Shown: piece by piece, positions 1 through 8,807 of the stretch
Position numbering within the stretch: position 1 is the stretch's first letter
Layout of the letters: each line of letters opens with the position of its first letter
Assembly: GCA_028869975.1 (NCBI GenBank)
Contig: JAGWQR010000258.1
Coordinates: 1-34,865, forward strand
Direction: 5' to 3'
Length of the DNA: 34,865 nt
From: Alphaproteobacteria bacterium
Lineage (GTDB): Bacteria; Pseudomonadota; Alphaproteobacteria; Sphingomonadales; Sphingomonadaceae
The notes under the pieces: generated by a model
What the model was told of the DNA's origin: nothing
The model's database searches: none
What the model saw: the letters and a program-made list of their open reading frames with translations, nothing else
Program-made: the position numbers and the translations under genes

Positions 1-604
1 CGATATTGTGGTGCGGCAGGCTGTGGTGAACGGCGGTGACGATCGCGTCATGCCGGTAGCGCCAGCGCGCTGACCTGATTCCGGCTTCATCGCGCGTTGG
101 CGACTGGCGGCCCTCGGCACCGATGAGCAGACGCGCCTTGATCTGGGTGCCATCGGAAAGGGTGGCACGCACTCCTGCTTCATCGCGCGTGACGTTGGTG
201 GCGCGGGTCAGGGGTTTGAAGGTCAGGTGTGGGGTGGTGTCTACAGCGCCGTGCAGCACCTGGCGCAGCACGCGGTTTTCGAGCATCATCCCGACAAAGG
301 AAAGATCGCCTGCGTCATGCGGCTTGGGCGTGAAATCGAGGCAATCCTTTTGAAGCCCGTCGCGCACCTCGATCCGCCTGATCGGGCAGGCCTCGGGCCG
401 CATGGCATCGGTCAGGCCAAGCGCGCCGAACATGGCCCAGGGCGCGCTCGCTATCGCACTCACCCGGCCATCAAAATTTGCGGAGAGTTGTGTTTGCGGT
501 TCTGCGGGATCGACGACGATGCTTGAAATACCGTGCCGGTCGAGCGCAATTGCAGTGGTCAGGCCAACCAGCCCGCCGCCGAGAATGAGAACATCCGTAT
601 TCAT
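1..604 (-). CDS. UbiH/UbiF/COQ6-family FAD monooxygenase (3' end cut by window)
   Basis: Flavin-dependent aromatic hydroxylase of the ubiquinone pathway; the family hydroxylates the benzoquinol ring at the inner membrane. I read this frame by hand from the ATG at 604; it stays open to base 1, about 201 residues. The N-terminus has the Rossmann dinucleotide fingerprint (ILGGGLVGL, residues 6-14), then the family motif FDGRVSAIA near residue 44, and the second FAD/NADPH motif GAEGRQSPTRDEAGIR near residue 160, with E where GADG is more usual. The C-terminal FAD-binding GD motif lies outside the window. It is divergent from ftsK with a 137-base gap. Which ring position it hydroxylates (UbiH, UbiF or UbiI type) cannot be told from this piece. 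Confidence 0.9.
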   Translation of the reverse strand, partial: MNTDVLILGGGLVGLTTAIALDRHGISSIVVDPAEPQTQLSANFDGRVSAIASAPWAMFGALGLTDAMRPEACPIRRIEVRDGLQKDCLDFTPKPHDAGDLSFVGMMLENRVLRQVLHGAVDTTPHLTFKPLTRATNVTRDEAGVRATLSDGTQIKARLLIGAEGRQSPTRDEAGIRSARWRYRHDAIVTAVHHSLPHHNI

Positions 605-674
605 CAACTCGTCGTATAGTCGATTCGCTTTGTCGCGTCACCGTCGCGACTCGCGTAATCAAGCCAAAAATTTA

Positions 675-704
675 TTGACGCAGAGTCCGCGTCAGGCGCA
701 ATAT
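675..704 (+). promoter_or_regulatory. Candidate sigma70-type promoter for ftsK
   Basis: TTGACG (675-680) and CAATAT (699-704) are separated by 18 bases, 37 bases ahead of the ftsK start. The -35 matches the consensus well and the -10 only moderately. It is the only good pair I find in the ubiH-ftsK gap. Inferred from sequence alone. Confidence 0.4.
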
Positions 705-741
705 AGATGAAGGGGATATTTTGCCTCCCGGGAGACAGGCT

Positions 742-3033
742 ATGGCCGCGCGTACCGCCAATGCCGCGCCGCATTGGCGCCATCATATGAAGCAGGGTGC
801 ACTGCGCTCTGGCACGCTATTCGGTGCGCTGTTACTCGCGGTGGGATCGGTCATGATAGCACTTGCGCTCATGAGCTATCATCCCGGGGATGGTGCGCTC
901 AACACGGCAGCAGGCGAAACGGTGCGCAACTGGCTCAGCGTGCCTGGCGCGTGGGTGTCGGATATTCTGCTTTCACTGTTCGGGCCCGCAGTGGCGCTGG
1001 TGCTGCCCTTCATGCTGGTCCTTTCACGCAGGATGTGGCAGAACGTGCCGATAGGCAACTGGTTTCGACGCCTTTTGCTGGTGCTTCTGGGTGTGTCGCT
1101 CATCGATCTGCCGCTCACCGAAATTCATAGGGGCGCATTTGATGGACTGCCTTATGGGCTTGGCGGTGCGGCGGGGAGTCTGGGATCAGCCTTGCTTCAC
1201 TTCACGGGTCGTGCTTTCGGACAAAACCATATTGTCAGCATGATAGTCGATGGTGCGGCTTTCGCGGCTGCACTGGCGGGTGTAATGCTCTGGGCGCTCA
1301 GTCTGGGCCTGGATGCGCGTGATTATGATTGGTTGAAGGGCGCATCGAAGGCGAAAGCCAAGGCCCTGGCAGCACCCCAAAACGTCAGAACCGCAGAGCC
1401 GCCGCCGCCACGGATCGAGGTTCAGCAGGCCCGCTCGAAGCCAAAAATTTCGGATCGCAAACTTGCGGCCGCACCGCCAAAGGAAACAAAAGCGGGGCAG
1501 CAGATGCTCGATTTGCGCGACACCTATAATCTGCCGCCGCTCAGCTTGCTCTCGCCGGCGCCGCCTTCCGCCGCCGTTCCGCTCGACAAGGCTGGGCTGG
1601 AGCGCAATGCGCGGCTGCTCGAATCGGTGCTCGATGATTTTCATGTCAAGGGGGCGATCACCGAAGTCCGCCCCGGCCCGGTCGTCACAATGTATGAACT
1701 CGAACCCGCGAGCGGCATCAAGGCGAGCCGGGTCATTCAGCTTGCCGATGATATTGCACGCAACATGTCGGCGCTGTCGGCGCGGGTCGCCACCATTCCG
1801 GGGCGCTCGGTGATCGGGATCGAACTGCCCAATATGAAGCGCGAGGGCGTGGTGCTGCATGAACTTGTGGCATCCCAGGCCTTTGCCGACATGAACGCGC
1901 AACTGCCGATCATATTGGGCAAGAATATCGCGGGCGATCCGGTGATTGCTGATCTCGCCCCCATGCCACACCTGCTGGTCGCGGGCACAACCGGCTCGGG
2001 TAAATCGGTGGGCCTGAACGCGATGATCGTGTCACTGCTCTACCGCCTGACGCCCGAGCAGTGCAAACTCATCCTGATTGATCCGAAGATGCTGGAGTTG
2101 AGCATTTATGACGATATTCCCCACCTGCTCGCCCCTGTAGTCACAGAACCGCCCAAGGCGATCCGCGCGCTCAAATGGGCGGTCGAGCAGATGGAGGATC
2201 GTTACCGGATGATGGCCTCATTGGGTGTGCGCGGGCTTGCCGGCTATAACGACAAGGTGCGCGCGGCCAAAGCCAAGGGGCAAACACTGGGTCGCAAGGT
2301 GCAGACCGGCTATGATGCCGACACTGGCCTGCCGCTTTATGAGGAAGAGCAGCTCGATTATAAAATCCTCCCCCAGATCGTCATCGTGGTTGATGAGCTT
2401 GCCGACCTGATGATGACGGCGGGCAAGGAGGTTGAATTCCTCATCCAGCGGCTGGCGCAGAAAGCGCGCGCGGCGGGCATCCACCTCATCATGGCGACGC
2501 AGCGGCCTTCGGTTGACGTTATCACCGGTGTTATCAAGGCGAACCTGCCGACACGGATCAGCTTTGCGGTGACGAGTAAAATCGACAGCCGCACCATCCT
2601 GGGCGAGCAGGGCGCGGAGCAACTGCTCGGCAAGGGCGACATGCTCTATATGCCGGGCGGCAAGCAGATCGCGCGCGTCCATGGCCCGTTTGTGAGCGAT
2701 GACGAGGTGCGCAAGATCGCCGATCATTGGCGCGCGCAGGGCGCACCCGAATATATCAGCGCGGTCACCGAGGAGCCAGAAGAGGGAAGCTGGAGCATGG
2801 ATGGCGCGCCGACCGGCGAGGAATCGGCCGACGATGTTCTGTTCCGCAAGGCGGTGCAGGTGGTGGCGGAAAGCCAGAAGGCGAGCGTCTCTTATGTGCA
2901 GCGTCAGTTGCGCGTGGGGTATAACTCGGCGGCACGCCTCATCGAGCGGATGGAAGCCCAAGGGCTGGTCGGGCGGCCTGACCATGTAGGCCGCCGCGAA
3001 GTGCTGATGGATACCGAGGGGCGTCCGCTTTAG
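742..3033 (+). CDS. ftsK: DNA translocase FtsK
   Basis: Hexameric DNA pump that clears the chromosome terminus from the closing septum and activates XerCD at dif. The 763-residue protein has an N-terminal membrane part (hydrophobic segments within about residues 20-190), a short low-complexity linker (about 200-260, rich in A, P and K), the alpha/beta motor and a C-terminal gamma winged helix. Walker A is GTTGSGKSVG near 415-424 and Walker B is IVIVVDELADLMM near 546-558. The gamma domain shows RQLRVGYNSAARLIERME close to the end. The linker is much shorter than in E. coli, as usual in alphaproteobacteria. The start is ATG 742 after GGGAG (730-734); an in-frame TTG at 721 has no comparable ribosome site. 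It converges on the next gene with three bases between the stops. Confidence 0.97.
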   Translation: MAARTANAAPHWRHHMKQGALRSGTLFGALLLAVGSVMIALALMSYHPGDGALNTAAGETVRNWLSVPGAWVSDILLSLFGPAVALVLPFMLVLSRRMWQNVPIGNWFRRLLLVLLGVSLIDLPLTEIHRGAFDGLPYGLGGAAGSLGSALLHFTGRAFGQNHIVSMIVDGAAFAAALAGVMLWALSLGLDARDYDWLKGASKAKAKALAAPQNVRTAEPPPPRIEVQQARSKPKISDRKLAAAPPKETKAGQQMLDLRDTYNLPPLSLLSPAPPSAAVPLDKAGLERNARLLESVLDDFHVKGAITEVRPGPVVTMYELEPASGIKASRVIQLADDIARNMSALSARVATIPGRSVIGIELPNMKREGVVLHELVASQAFADMNAQLPIILGKNIAGDPVIADLAPMPHLLVAGTTGSGKSVGLNAMIVSLLYRLTPEQCKLILIDPKMLELSIYDDIPHLLAPVVTEPPKAIRALKWAVEQMEDRYRMMASLGVRGLAGYNDKVRAAKAKGQTLGRKVQTGYDADTGLPLYEEEQLDYKILPQIVIVVDELADLMMTAGKEVEFLIQRLAQKARAAGIHLIMATQRPSVDVITGVIKANLPTRISFAVTSKIDSRTILGEQGAEQLLGKGDMLYMPGGKQIARVHGPFVSDDEVRKIADHWRAQGAPEYISAVTEEPEEGSWSMDGAPTGEESADDVLFRKAVQVVAESQKASVSYVQRQLRVGYNSAARLIERMEAQGLVGRPDHVGRREVLMDTEGRPL

Positions 3034-3036
3034 GGG

Positions 3037-4391
3037 TTAGAAACCAAAAAGCCGGCGCAGTCGGCGGGTAATAGCGCCGCGCGTGTTCATCCACGCCTCA
3101 TAGTCGCGGTAGACCGGGTCGGCGCGCAGATGCCATTCCTCGGTGCGCGCGCGCCAGTAATACACGCCCGACACGCAGGCCATGATGATCGTGTTGCGCA
3201 CCGCATCCTTCCAGTCGCTGGTCACGATAAACGGCAAAGTTTCCAGCCACCAGAACAGGTTTTTGCTCAAGTAAGCCGGGTGCTTGCTGAACGCATAAGG
3301 CCCATGGGTGAGAATGCCCCGATCAGTCAGGTTGGAAAAGCGGATGCCAAACGCCATCGTCGCCCAAGCATAAATGCCGGTAAGCACGACGAGGACGACG
3401 CACCAGATGTTCATCAGCGCGCTGACAATGCCCTGCCAATGCGCCGAAACCGGCGTATCGCGCAGCCAGAAAATCCAGTCGCGCGTGTTGACATGATAAT
3501 CGAGCGGCCCGCCCCCCCCATCAGCACGAACGGCGGATAGCAAATGAGCGCCGCCACCCAGCCCGCCGCATAGGGCGTGGCGGAGCGGATATGCGCATCG
3601 AGCGGCTTCAGGGTGAGCAGATAGCCGGTGGTTGCCAGCCCCATGTCGATCACAAACATGAAACTGACCAGCCACAGCGCCAGATGTGTCGAATGGGCGA
3701 CAATATCATCCCAGGGTTCGAGCACGACGTTGGCGTAACCGCCCGGCACACCCGCGATCATAAACGCCAGAAAAAAAACCTTTACAGCCCAGGCGCGCAG
3801 GTGGCGGTTGATCTTTTCCCAGTCGGGTGCGGTCTCGCCCATCAGCCAGGCCCCGAACGCCCAGGTTTCATCATGTGGATCGGCACTGCGCGTATCCGAC
3901 CAGAAAATATACGGAATCGAGAGCAGAAACATCCAGGCGTAGACCGGAATATAGAGAAATCTGGCCTCCATGACGTCGATCACGAAGGCGTAGGAGCCGG
4001 TATGATACCAGCGCGCGGTCCAATACACAGCACCAATCAGCAGCCAGGTTGTCCATAATCCGGCGAGCCGGGTGAGCGAAACCGGCAGGGTCTCGCGCAA
4101 TTTTCTGGCCGGAATGTCCCAGTTTATGCCGGTGGTCGGGCGGCGATGCACCTTATCGACAAAAACCGACCACAGCATCATCGACACGCCAGCGGCGGCG
4201 ACACTGCCCAAAGCATACCACTTTCCGCCAAAATCCGTCACATGCAGCTGGGCATTGAGCCAGCGCGCGCCGGCCACCCAGACGAGCAGCCCGGCCAGCC
4301 CGATCCAGCCCACGCCGCTCGAAACGGCGCTCGCCGGCCGGGTCATTTTATTGAGATTTGCGTGTGTTTCAGGGGATGTCTGCATGTCCAT
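3037..4391 (-). pseudogene. ICMT/PEMT-like integral membrane methyltransferase, split by a frameshift
   Basis: Two overlapping reverse frames form one protein of about 450 residues. The first (start 4391, running to 3414) has several membrane helices and reads YAAGWVAALICYPPFVLMGG; the second (ending at 3037) continues GGPLDYHVNTRDWIFWL and carries a motif of the isoprenylcysteine carboxyl methyltransferase/phospholipid methyltransferase group, GILTHGPYAFSKHPAY, where RHPxY is more usual. The break is at a run of eight C on the plus strand (3512-3519, G on the coding strand). Nine G would restore a continuous frame. It may be a sequencing error, a true pseudogene, a phase-variable tract or ribosomal slippage. 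Substrate unknown. Both halves look otherwise undegraded. Start ATG 4391, with a second in-frame ATG at 4385. Confidence 0.75.
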
Positions 4392-4768
4392 TCGCCTGCG
4401 TTAACAGATCAGGGTTAGCATCTGGTTAAGCGATATGCGCTGTCCTGCGCGCGCATTCTGCTATAGTGGATTGCATAAATGCTTTCCAACACCTGTCCGG
4501 AACCTGGAGAGTGATTTTCCAACAAAGCGCAGTTTTCAGCCCTTTTTTGAATCAGGTACGTGCTGCTTGCCGATGGGTTGCACGCGATTCGATGTCGTTT
4601 ACGTTCGATTCGACGCTGATACTGGTGCTTTTTTTGAGTTTCGAGCCTCGGTTAACACCTCCCAAGTGATTGTGATTGTGTAACATCGTGAAACTTGATA
4701 ATATCAGTAATAGGGAGGTCCTGTGACTGCTTAGTAAACAAACCCCAATAGATAAACAGGAGTAGATC
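4392..4768. other. 377-base intergenic region with lower GC than the surroundings
   Basis: Lies between the divergent ICMT-like gene and the secreted-protein gene. It is clearly more AT-rich than the flanks. Small open frames exist (4435-4683 forward; 4552-4839 reverse) but lack recognisable protein features. A weak promoter-like pair, TTGTGT (4676-4681) and GATAAT (4697-4702) with a short 15-base spacer, precedes the forward gene. No repeat, RNA gene or insertion-sequence end is visible. Confidence 0.4.
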
Positions 4769-5383
4769 ATGACATTCAGGAACATCACTATTCGCTCTAT
4801 TGCGATTATAAGTCTTTCCTGCGCGGCAAGCGGTGCCAACAGCCAGCCAGTATCATCGATCCATGTAACAGCACATCCACAGACGGAGAGTGATTCGAGG
4901 ATGTCTGCGCTCAGTCAGCAGATGAATGCCCTCCACCAGAGTCTTGCACCAAGTCCAAGACCACAGGCCATGGCAGCACCCGCGCTTGGCGCTTCGCATA
5001 TTGCATCGGTTAATCCCAGCCAGCTTGCCCTTGCCGGCTTACCGCCAAGCACGGCTCAGCAACTTGCGCAACTGACCGCAACCGTCAATTCATTAAAATT
5101 GGCACTCGTGCAGGATGAGCAGACAATCCAGGCGCTCCAGCAAAGCTTGACGAATGAAGAATTGATCGAATGGGGCGACAAAAATCAGATGATTACAAAT
5201 CTGCAGACGGTGAGTGACAACCTGACCCAGTTTGAATCCGCGACGCGCGCTGGACTTGATGAGGATGCCATGGGGGCCATGGAAGGATTCGGGCTTGCCT
5301 GCACCGCCGTGAGTTACACGAAAGATTCTAATCAGCAGGCAGATTTCAAGGCCTATACAGGATCAGAGCATTGTGGCCCTTAA
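4769..5383 (+). CDS. Putative secreted coiled-coil protein, unknown function
   Basis: A 204-residue protein I do not recognise. It has a short positive N-terminus and a hydrophobic stretch (residues 8-22) followed by ANSQ, consistent with Sec export and signal peptidase I cleavage near residue 25; there is no proper lipobox. Residues about 90-160 are rich in Q, L, A and N with heptad-like spacing (AQQLAQLTATVNSLKLAL and onward), suggesting a coiled coil. The tail holds two cysteines (GLACTAV and the end SEHCGP) that could form a disulfide in the periplasm. The start ATG 4769 follows an AGGAG-type site. Base composition is visibly less GC-rich than in mutS or ftsK, so it may have been acquired. 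It stands alone, with reverse-strand genes on both sides. Confidence 0.6.
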   Translation: MTFRNITIRSIAIISLSCAASGANSQPVSSIHVTAHPQTESDSRMSALSQQMNALHQSLAPSPRPQAMAAPALGASHIASVNPSQLALAGLPPSTAQQLAQLTATVNSLKLALVQDEQTIQALQQSLTNEELIEWGDKNQMITNLQTVSDNLTQFESATRAGLDEDAMGAMEGFGLACTAVSYTKDSNQQADFKAYTGSEHCGP

Positions 5384-5413
5384 TGCATACGCACCGCCCC
5401 GGCTGAAGCGCGC

Positions 5414-7990
5414 TTACCGCGCCAGCCCTTTCAGCCGGTAGAGCGCCTCCAGCGCATCACGCGGGGAGAGCGCATCAACATCGAGCGCCCCCAAAGCGGC
5501 GTGCAGCGGATCGGGCTTATGCTCTTCCACGACACAAGCAAAGAGCGGCAGATCATCCAGCCCCGCCGCGAGCCCGCCGGTTCTGGCGCGGCCCGCCTCC
5601 AGCCTGGCGAGCACGGCCTTGGCACGCGCGAGCACGGCAGGCAGCACGCCGGCAAGGCGCGCGACCGCAATGCCATAGGAGCGATCCGCCGGGCCGGCCG
5701 CCACCTCATGCAGCAGCACCAGATCGCCCTTATGCTCGGTGGCGCGGACGTGGGCGTTGGCGAGGCTGGGGAGGGTTTCGGCCAGGCGGGTGAGTTCGTG
5801 ATAATGGGTGGCGAACAGGCAGCGGCAGGCGTTAACTTCGTGTATGGCTTCCACCACCGCCCAGGCAATCGCCAGGCCATCATAGGTGGAGGTGCCGCGC
5901 CCGACCTCATCCAGAATGACGAGCGAGTTGGGTGTCGCCTGCGCCAGGATGGCGGCGGTTTCTACCATTTCGACCATGAAGGTCGAGCGCCCGCGCGCGA
6001 GATTATCGGATGCGCCAACGCGGGAGAAGAGCTTGTCCACCAGCCCGAGCGTGGCGGCTTTGGCGGGCACGAAGCTGCCCATCTGCGCGAGCACAGCGAT
6101 GAGCGCATTCTGGCGCAAAAAGGTTGATTTGCCGCCCATGTTCGGCCCGGTGATGAGCCAGAGCCGTTGGTCAGGGGTGAGCGCGCAATCATTGGCCACG
6201 AACGCGCCGCCCTGCTGGCGCAGCGCTGCTTCGACGACTGGATGCCGCCCGGCTTCGATGCTGAACACCGGCGCAGGCACAAAATGGGGCCGCACCCAAT
6301 CCCCCTCCACCGCGCGCTCGGCGAGGGCGGCGGCCACATCGAGCCGGGCGAGCGCATCGGCTGTGGCCGCAATCTCGTGGCGGCGGGCAAGGGCTTGTGT
6401 CACCAGCGCTTCGAAATGCGCGGCCTCGGCGGCGAGGGCGTGCGCCCCGGCCTGGGTGATTTTCACGGCGATCTCGTGCAGTTCGGGAGTATTGAAGCGC
6501 ACCGCCCCCGCCATCGTCTGGCGGTGGGTGAAGCCCGAGTCTGCCTTCATCAAGGGATCGGCGGATTTCGCGGGCACTTCGATATGATACCCCAGCACAT
6601 TATTATGCCTGATTTTGAGCGTGGGGACGTTGGTGCGCGCGCGCAACTGCGCCTCCAGCGCGGCCAACGCCCTGCGACCATCGCTGCTGAGCGCACGCAA
6701 TTCATCGAGCGCGGCATCATAGCCGGGCGCGATAAAGCCGCCGTCTTTGGGATCGAGCGGCGGTGTTTCAACCAGCGCGCGCTTGAACTGCGCCACCAGT
6801 GCGCCATGGCCTTCAAGCGCGGGGAGCAGCGCGCAAAGCAGTGCGGGCGGGTAGGCCGCCTGCCCCAGTCGCTCGCGCAGCAGCCGCGCCTGCCCCAGTC
6901 CGTCGCGCAACGCCCCGAGATCACGCGGGGAACCCCGCTCCGCGACCAGCCGCCCGAGTGCGCGGGCAATATCAGGGAGCGCCTTCAATTCGGCACGCAG
7001 GCCTGCGCGCGCCAGGCTATCGCCCGCATAATGGCCGACCAGATCAAGCCGTGCCATAATCGCGTCCGTATCGCACAGCGGGGCGGAAAGATCAGCCGCG
7101 AGCAGCCGCGCGCCCGCGCCGGTCAATGTGCGGTCGAGATTATCAAGCAGGCTGCCTTTGCGCGCGCCCTCCGGCGTGCGGGTGAGTTCAAGGCTGGCGC
7201 GCGTGGCGGCGTCAATCGCCATATGGCCGGTGCCTGTGCGCGATAGCGGCGCGCTCAGAAACGGCAGGCGCCCGCGCCCGACATGCTCCAGATACGCCAT
7301 CAGACCACCCGCCGCCGCCAGTTCGTTCCGCGTGAAGTCGGCTGAGGCGAACAGCGTGGCCAGTTTCTCGGCGGCGCGCTGCGTATCAAAATCGGCACGC
7401 GGGCGCAGCGTTGCCCCGGCGCGCACAAAGCCTTCGGGGGCGATAATTTCACCCGCTGATAGCCGCGCGAGTTCGGCATCGAGCGCATCCGCGCCAAGCT
7501 CCACCAGCTCAAATCGCCCGGTTGAAATATCCGCCGCCGCCAGCCCGATTTTGCCACCTACTTCGCACACCGCCACCAGCCAGTTGGAGGTGCGCGCCTC
7601 AAGCAGCGCCTCCTCGGTCAGCGTGCCGGCGGTGACGAAGCGGATGATGTCGCATGCGACCAGCGCCTTTGCGCCACCACGCGCCTTGGCCGCTTCGGGC
7701 GTTTCGACCTGCTCGGCAATCGCGACCCGGTGCCCGGCCTTGATGAGGCGGGCGAGATAGGCCTCGGCGGCATGAACTGGCACCCCGCACATCGGGACAG
7801 GCGCGCCCTGATGCGTGCCACGTGCGGTGAGCGCAATATCGAGCACCGCGCTTGCCACCTTGGCATCATCATGGAACAGCTCGAAAAAATCGCCCATCCG
7901 GTAGAAGAGCAGGCAATCGCGCGCCTGTGCCTTCAATTCAAAATACTGCGCCATCATCGGGGTTATGGGGGCGGGTGCGGCGTCAGCCAT
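5414..7990 (-). CDS. mutS: DNA mismatch repair protein MutS
   Basis: Mismatch-recognition ATPase that starts post-replicative repair with MutL. Its 858 residues match the usual MutS1 length. The N-terminal mismatch-binding domain carries the Phe-x-Glu wedge (GDFFELF, residues 33-39). The ATPase domain has Walker A GPNMGGKST near 615-623 and the ABC-type signature region DEVGRGTSTYDG near 689-700, followed by FATHYHEL. The C-terminal helix-turn-helix and short dimer tail are present. ATG 7990 lies inside the end of the upstream lipoprotein gene (8-base overlap), suggesting translational coupling. mutL is not in the window. Confidence 0.98.
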   Translation of the reverse strand: MADAAPAPITPMMAQYFELKAQARDCLLFYRMGDFFELFHDDAKVASAVLDIALTARGTHQGAPVPMCGVPVHAAEAYLARLIKAGHRVAIAEQVETPEAAKARGGAKALVACDIIRFVTAGTLTEEALLEARTSNWLVAVCEVGGKIGLAAADISTGRFELVELGADALDAELARLSAGEIIAPEGFVRAGATLRPRADFDTQRAAEKLATLFASADFTRNELAAAGGLMAYLEHVGRGRLPFLSAPLSRTGTGHMAIDAATRASLELTRTPEGARKGSLLDNLDRTLTGAGARLLAADLSAPLCDTDAIMARLDLVGHYAGDSLARAGLRAELKALPDIARALGRLVAERGSPRDLGALRDGLGQARLLRERLGQAAYPPALLCALLPALEGHGALVAQFKRALVETPPLDPKDGGFIAPGYDAALDELRALSSDGRRALAALEAQLRARTNVPTLKIRHNNVLGYHIEVPAKSADPLMKADSGFTHRQTMAGAVRFNTPELHEIAVKITQAGAHALAAEAAHFEALVTQALARRHEIAATADALARLDVAAALAERAVEGDWVRPHFVPAPVFSIEAGRHPVVEAALRQQGGAFVANDCALTPDQRLWLITGPNMGGKSTFLRQNALIAVLAQMGSFVPAKAATLGLVDKLFSRVGASDNLARGRSTFMVEMVETAAILAQATPNSLVILDEVGRGTSTYDGLAIAWAVVEAIHEVNACRCLFATHYHELTRLAETLPSLANAHVRATEHKGDLVLLHEVAAGPADRSYGIAVARLAGVLPAVLARAKAVLARLEAGRARTGGLAAGLDDLPLFACVVEEHKPDPLHAALGALDVDALSPRDALEALYRLKGLAR

Positions 7991-8735
7991 GCGGGGTCTT
8001 TGCTGGCGTGGGCGTGGTCACGATAATCATGGTACCGAGATTATCGCCCGTCTGCTGGCTCCAGCCGGCTTCGGGCAGCCGGGCCTGGCTGATCGCGCCA
8101 TCGAGATAGAGGGCATTCTCGCAACCCTCATGCTGGAAATGCGCGGCAAAGTCATAGAAGCTGATCGGTTGTTTCGACATCGAGAGGATGACCTTGCCAT
8201 CGGCACGCACGCACACACCATTACGCACATTGAGATTGGCCGAGCGGCGGTGGAACGCATCGTTGATCTTGCCGTCGATCACCAGCATCGGCCCGGACTG
8301 GGTGGCATATTGGATATTGGGATCGGGTGAATAATCCTGGGTCTTGATGATGTCGGCGCGGTGATCGCGGGTGAGCACAAAAATACCGTTGGGCGGGATC
8401 GCAAAATTGCCCTGTCCGCTGTGCGTGTTGAGTTTGTGCAGGCGCTGGCCGTTTTCCATATAAAGGCCGAGCGGCACATAATCTGGCGTGAACATGCCGC
8501 CATTCATTGCGAACCGCACAGTGTGTCCCTGGTCAGAAATGTCCTGCGTGACCGCATCAAAACTGTCATAGCGGTCGCCATCACTATCTTTCCACACCAT
8601 GCGGATGTCATCCTTGGCAGGATCAAGCATGAGTTCGACAAACTGGCTTGTTTCGGGCTTTGCGGAGCAAGCCGCCAAAAGCATCAGATGCAGGACAATT
8701 GTATGCCCTGCGCGAACAAATTGCTGCCTATTCAT
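7983..8735 (-). CDS. Phosphodiester glycosidase (NAGPA/DUF2233) family lipoprotein
   Basis: A 250-residue exported protein. The N-terminus ends in the lipobox LAAC (Cys 23), so it is probably a lipoprotein. The body matches what I know of the family named after human N-acetylglucosamine-1-phosphodiester alpha-N-acetylglucosaminidase: FAMNGGMF (residues 75-82), a GLYMENGQ segment, a central PPNGIFVL stretch, SGPMLVIDG and the late YLDGAISQ. Family members cleave sugar-phosphodiester bonds; the bacterial substrate is generally unknown. Its stop overlaps the mutS start by eight bases, so the two are probably co-transcribed, though no functional link is obvious. It is divergent from maeB. Confidence 0.8.
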   Translation of the reverse strand: MNRQQFVRAGHTIVLHLMLLAACSAKPETSQFVELMLDPAKDDIRMVWKDSDGDRYDSFDAVTQDISDQGHTVRFAMNGGMFTPDYVPLGLYMENGQRLHKLNTHSGQGNFAIPPNGIFVLTRDHRADIIKTQDYSPDPNIQYATQSGPMLVIDGKINDAFHRRSANLNVRNGVCVRADGKVILSMSKQPISFYDFAAHFQHEGCENALYLDGAISQARLPEAGWSQQTGDNLGTMIIVTTPTPAKTPHG

Positions 8736-8807
8736 ATTTCAGGTTGCCGCAAGGTTGTCATGATAGCGGCTTAGTGCTTAGAGACAGTGAGTGAAAGAGG
8801 ATAAACA

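Noticed and set aside
4435..4683. Small forward frame in the lower-GC gap
   Set aside because: No ribosome site, no similarity or compositional signal; the region is better described as intergenic.
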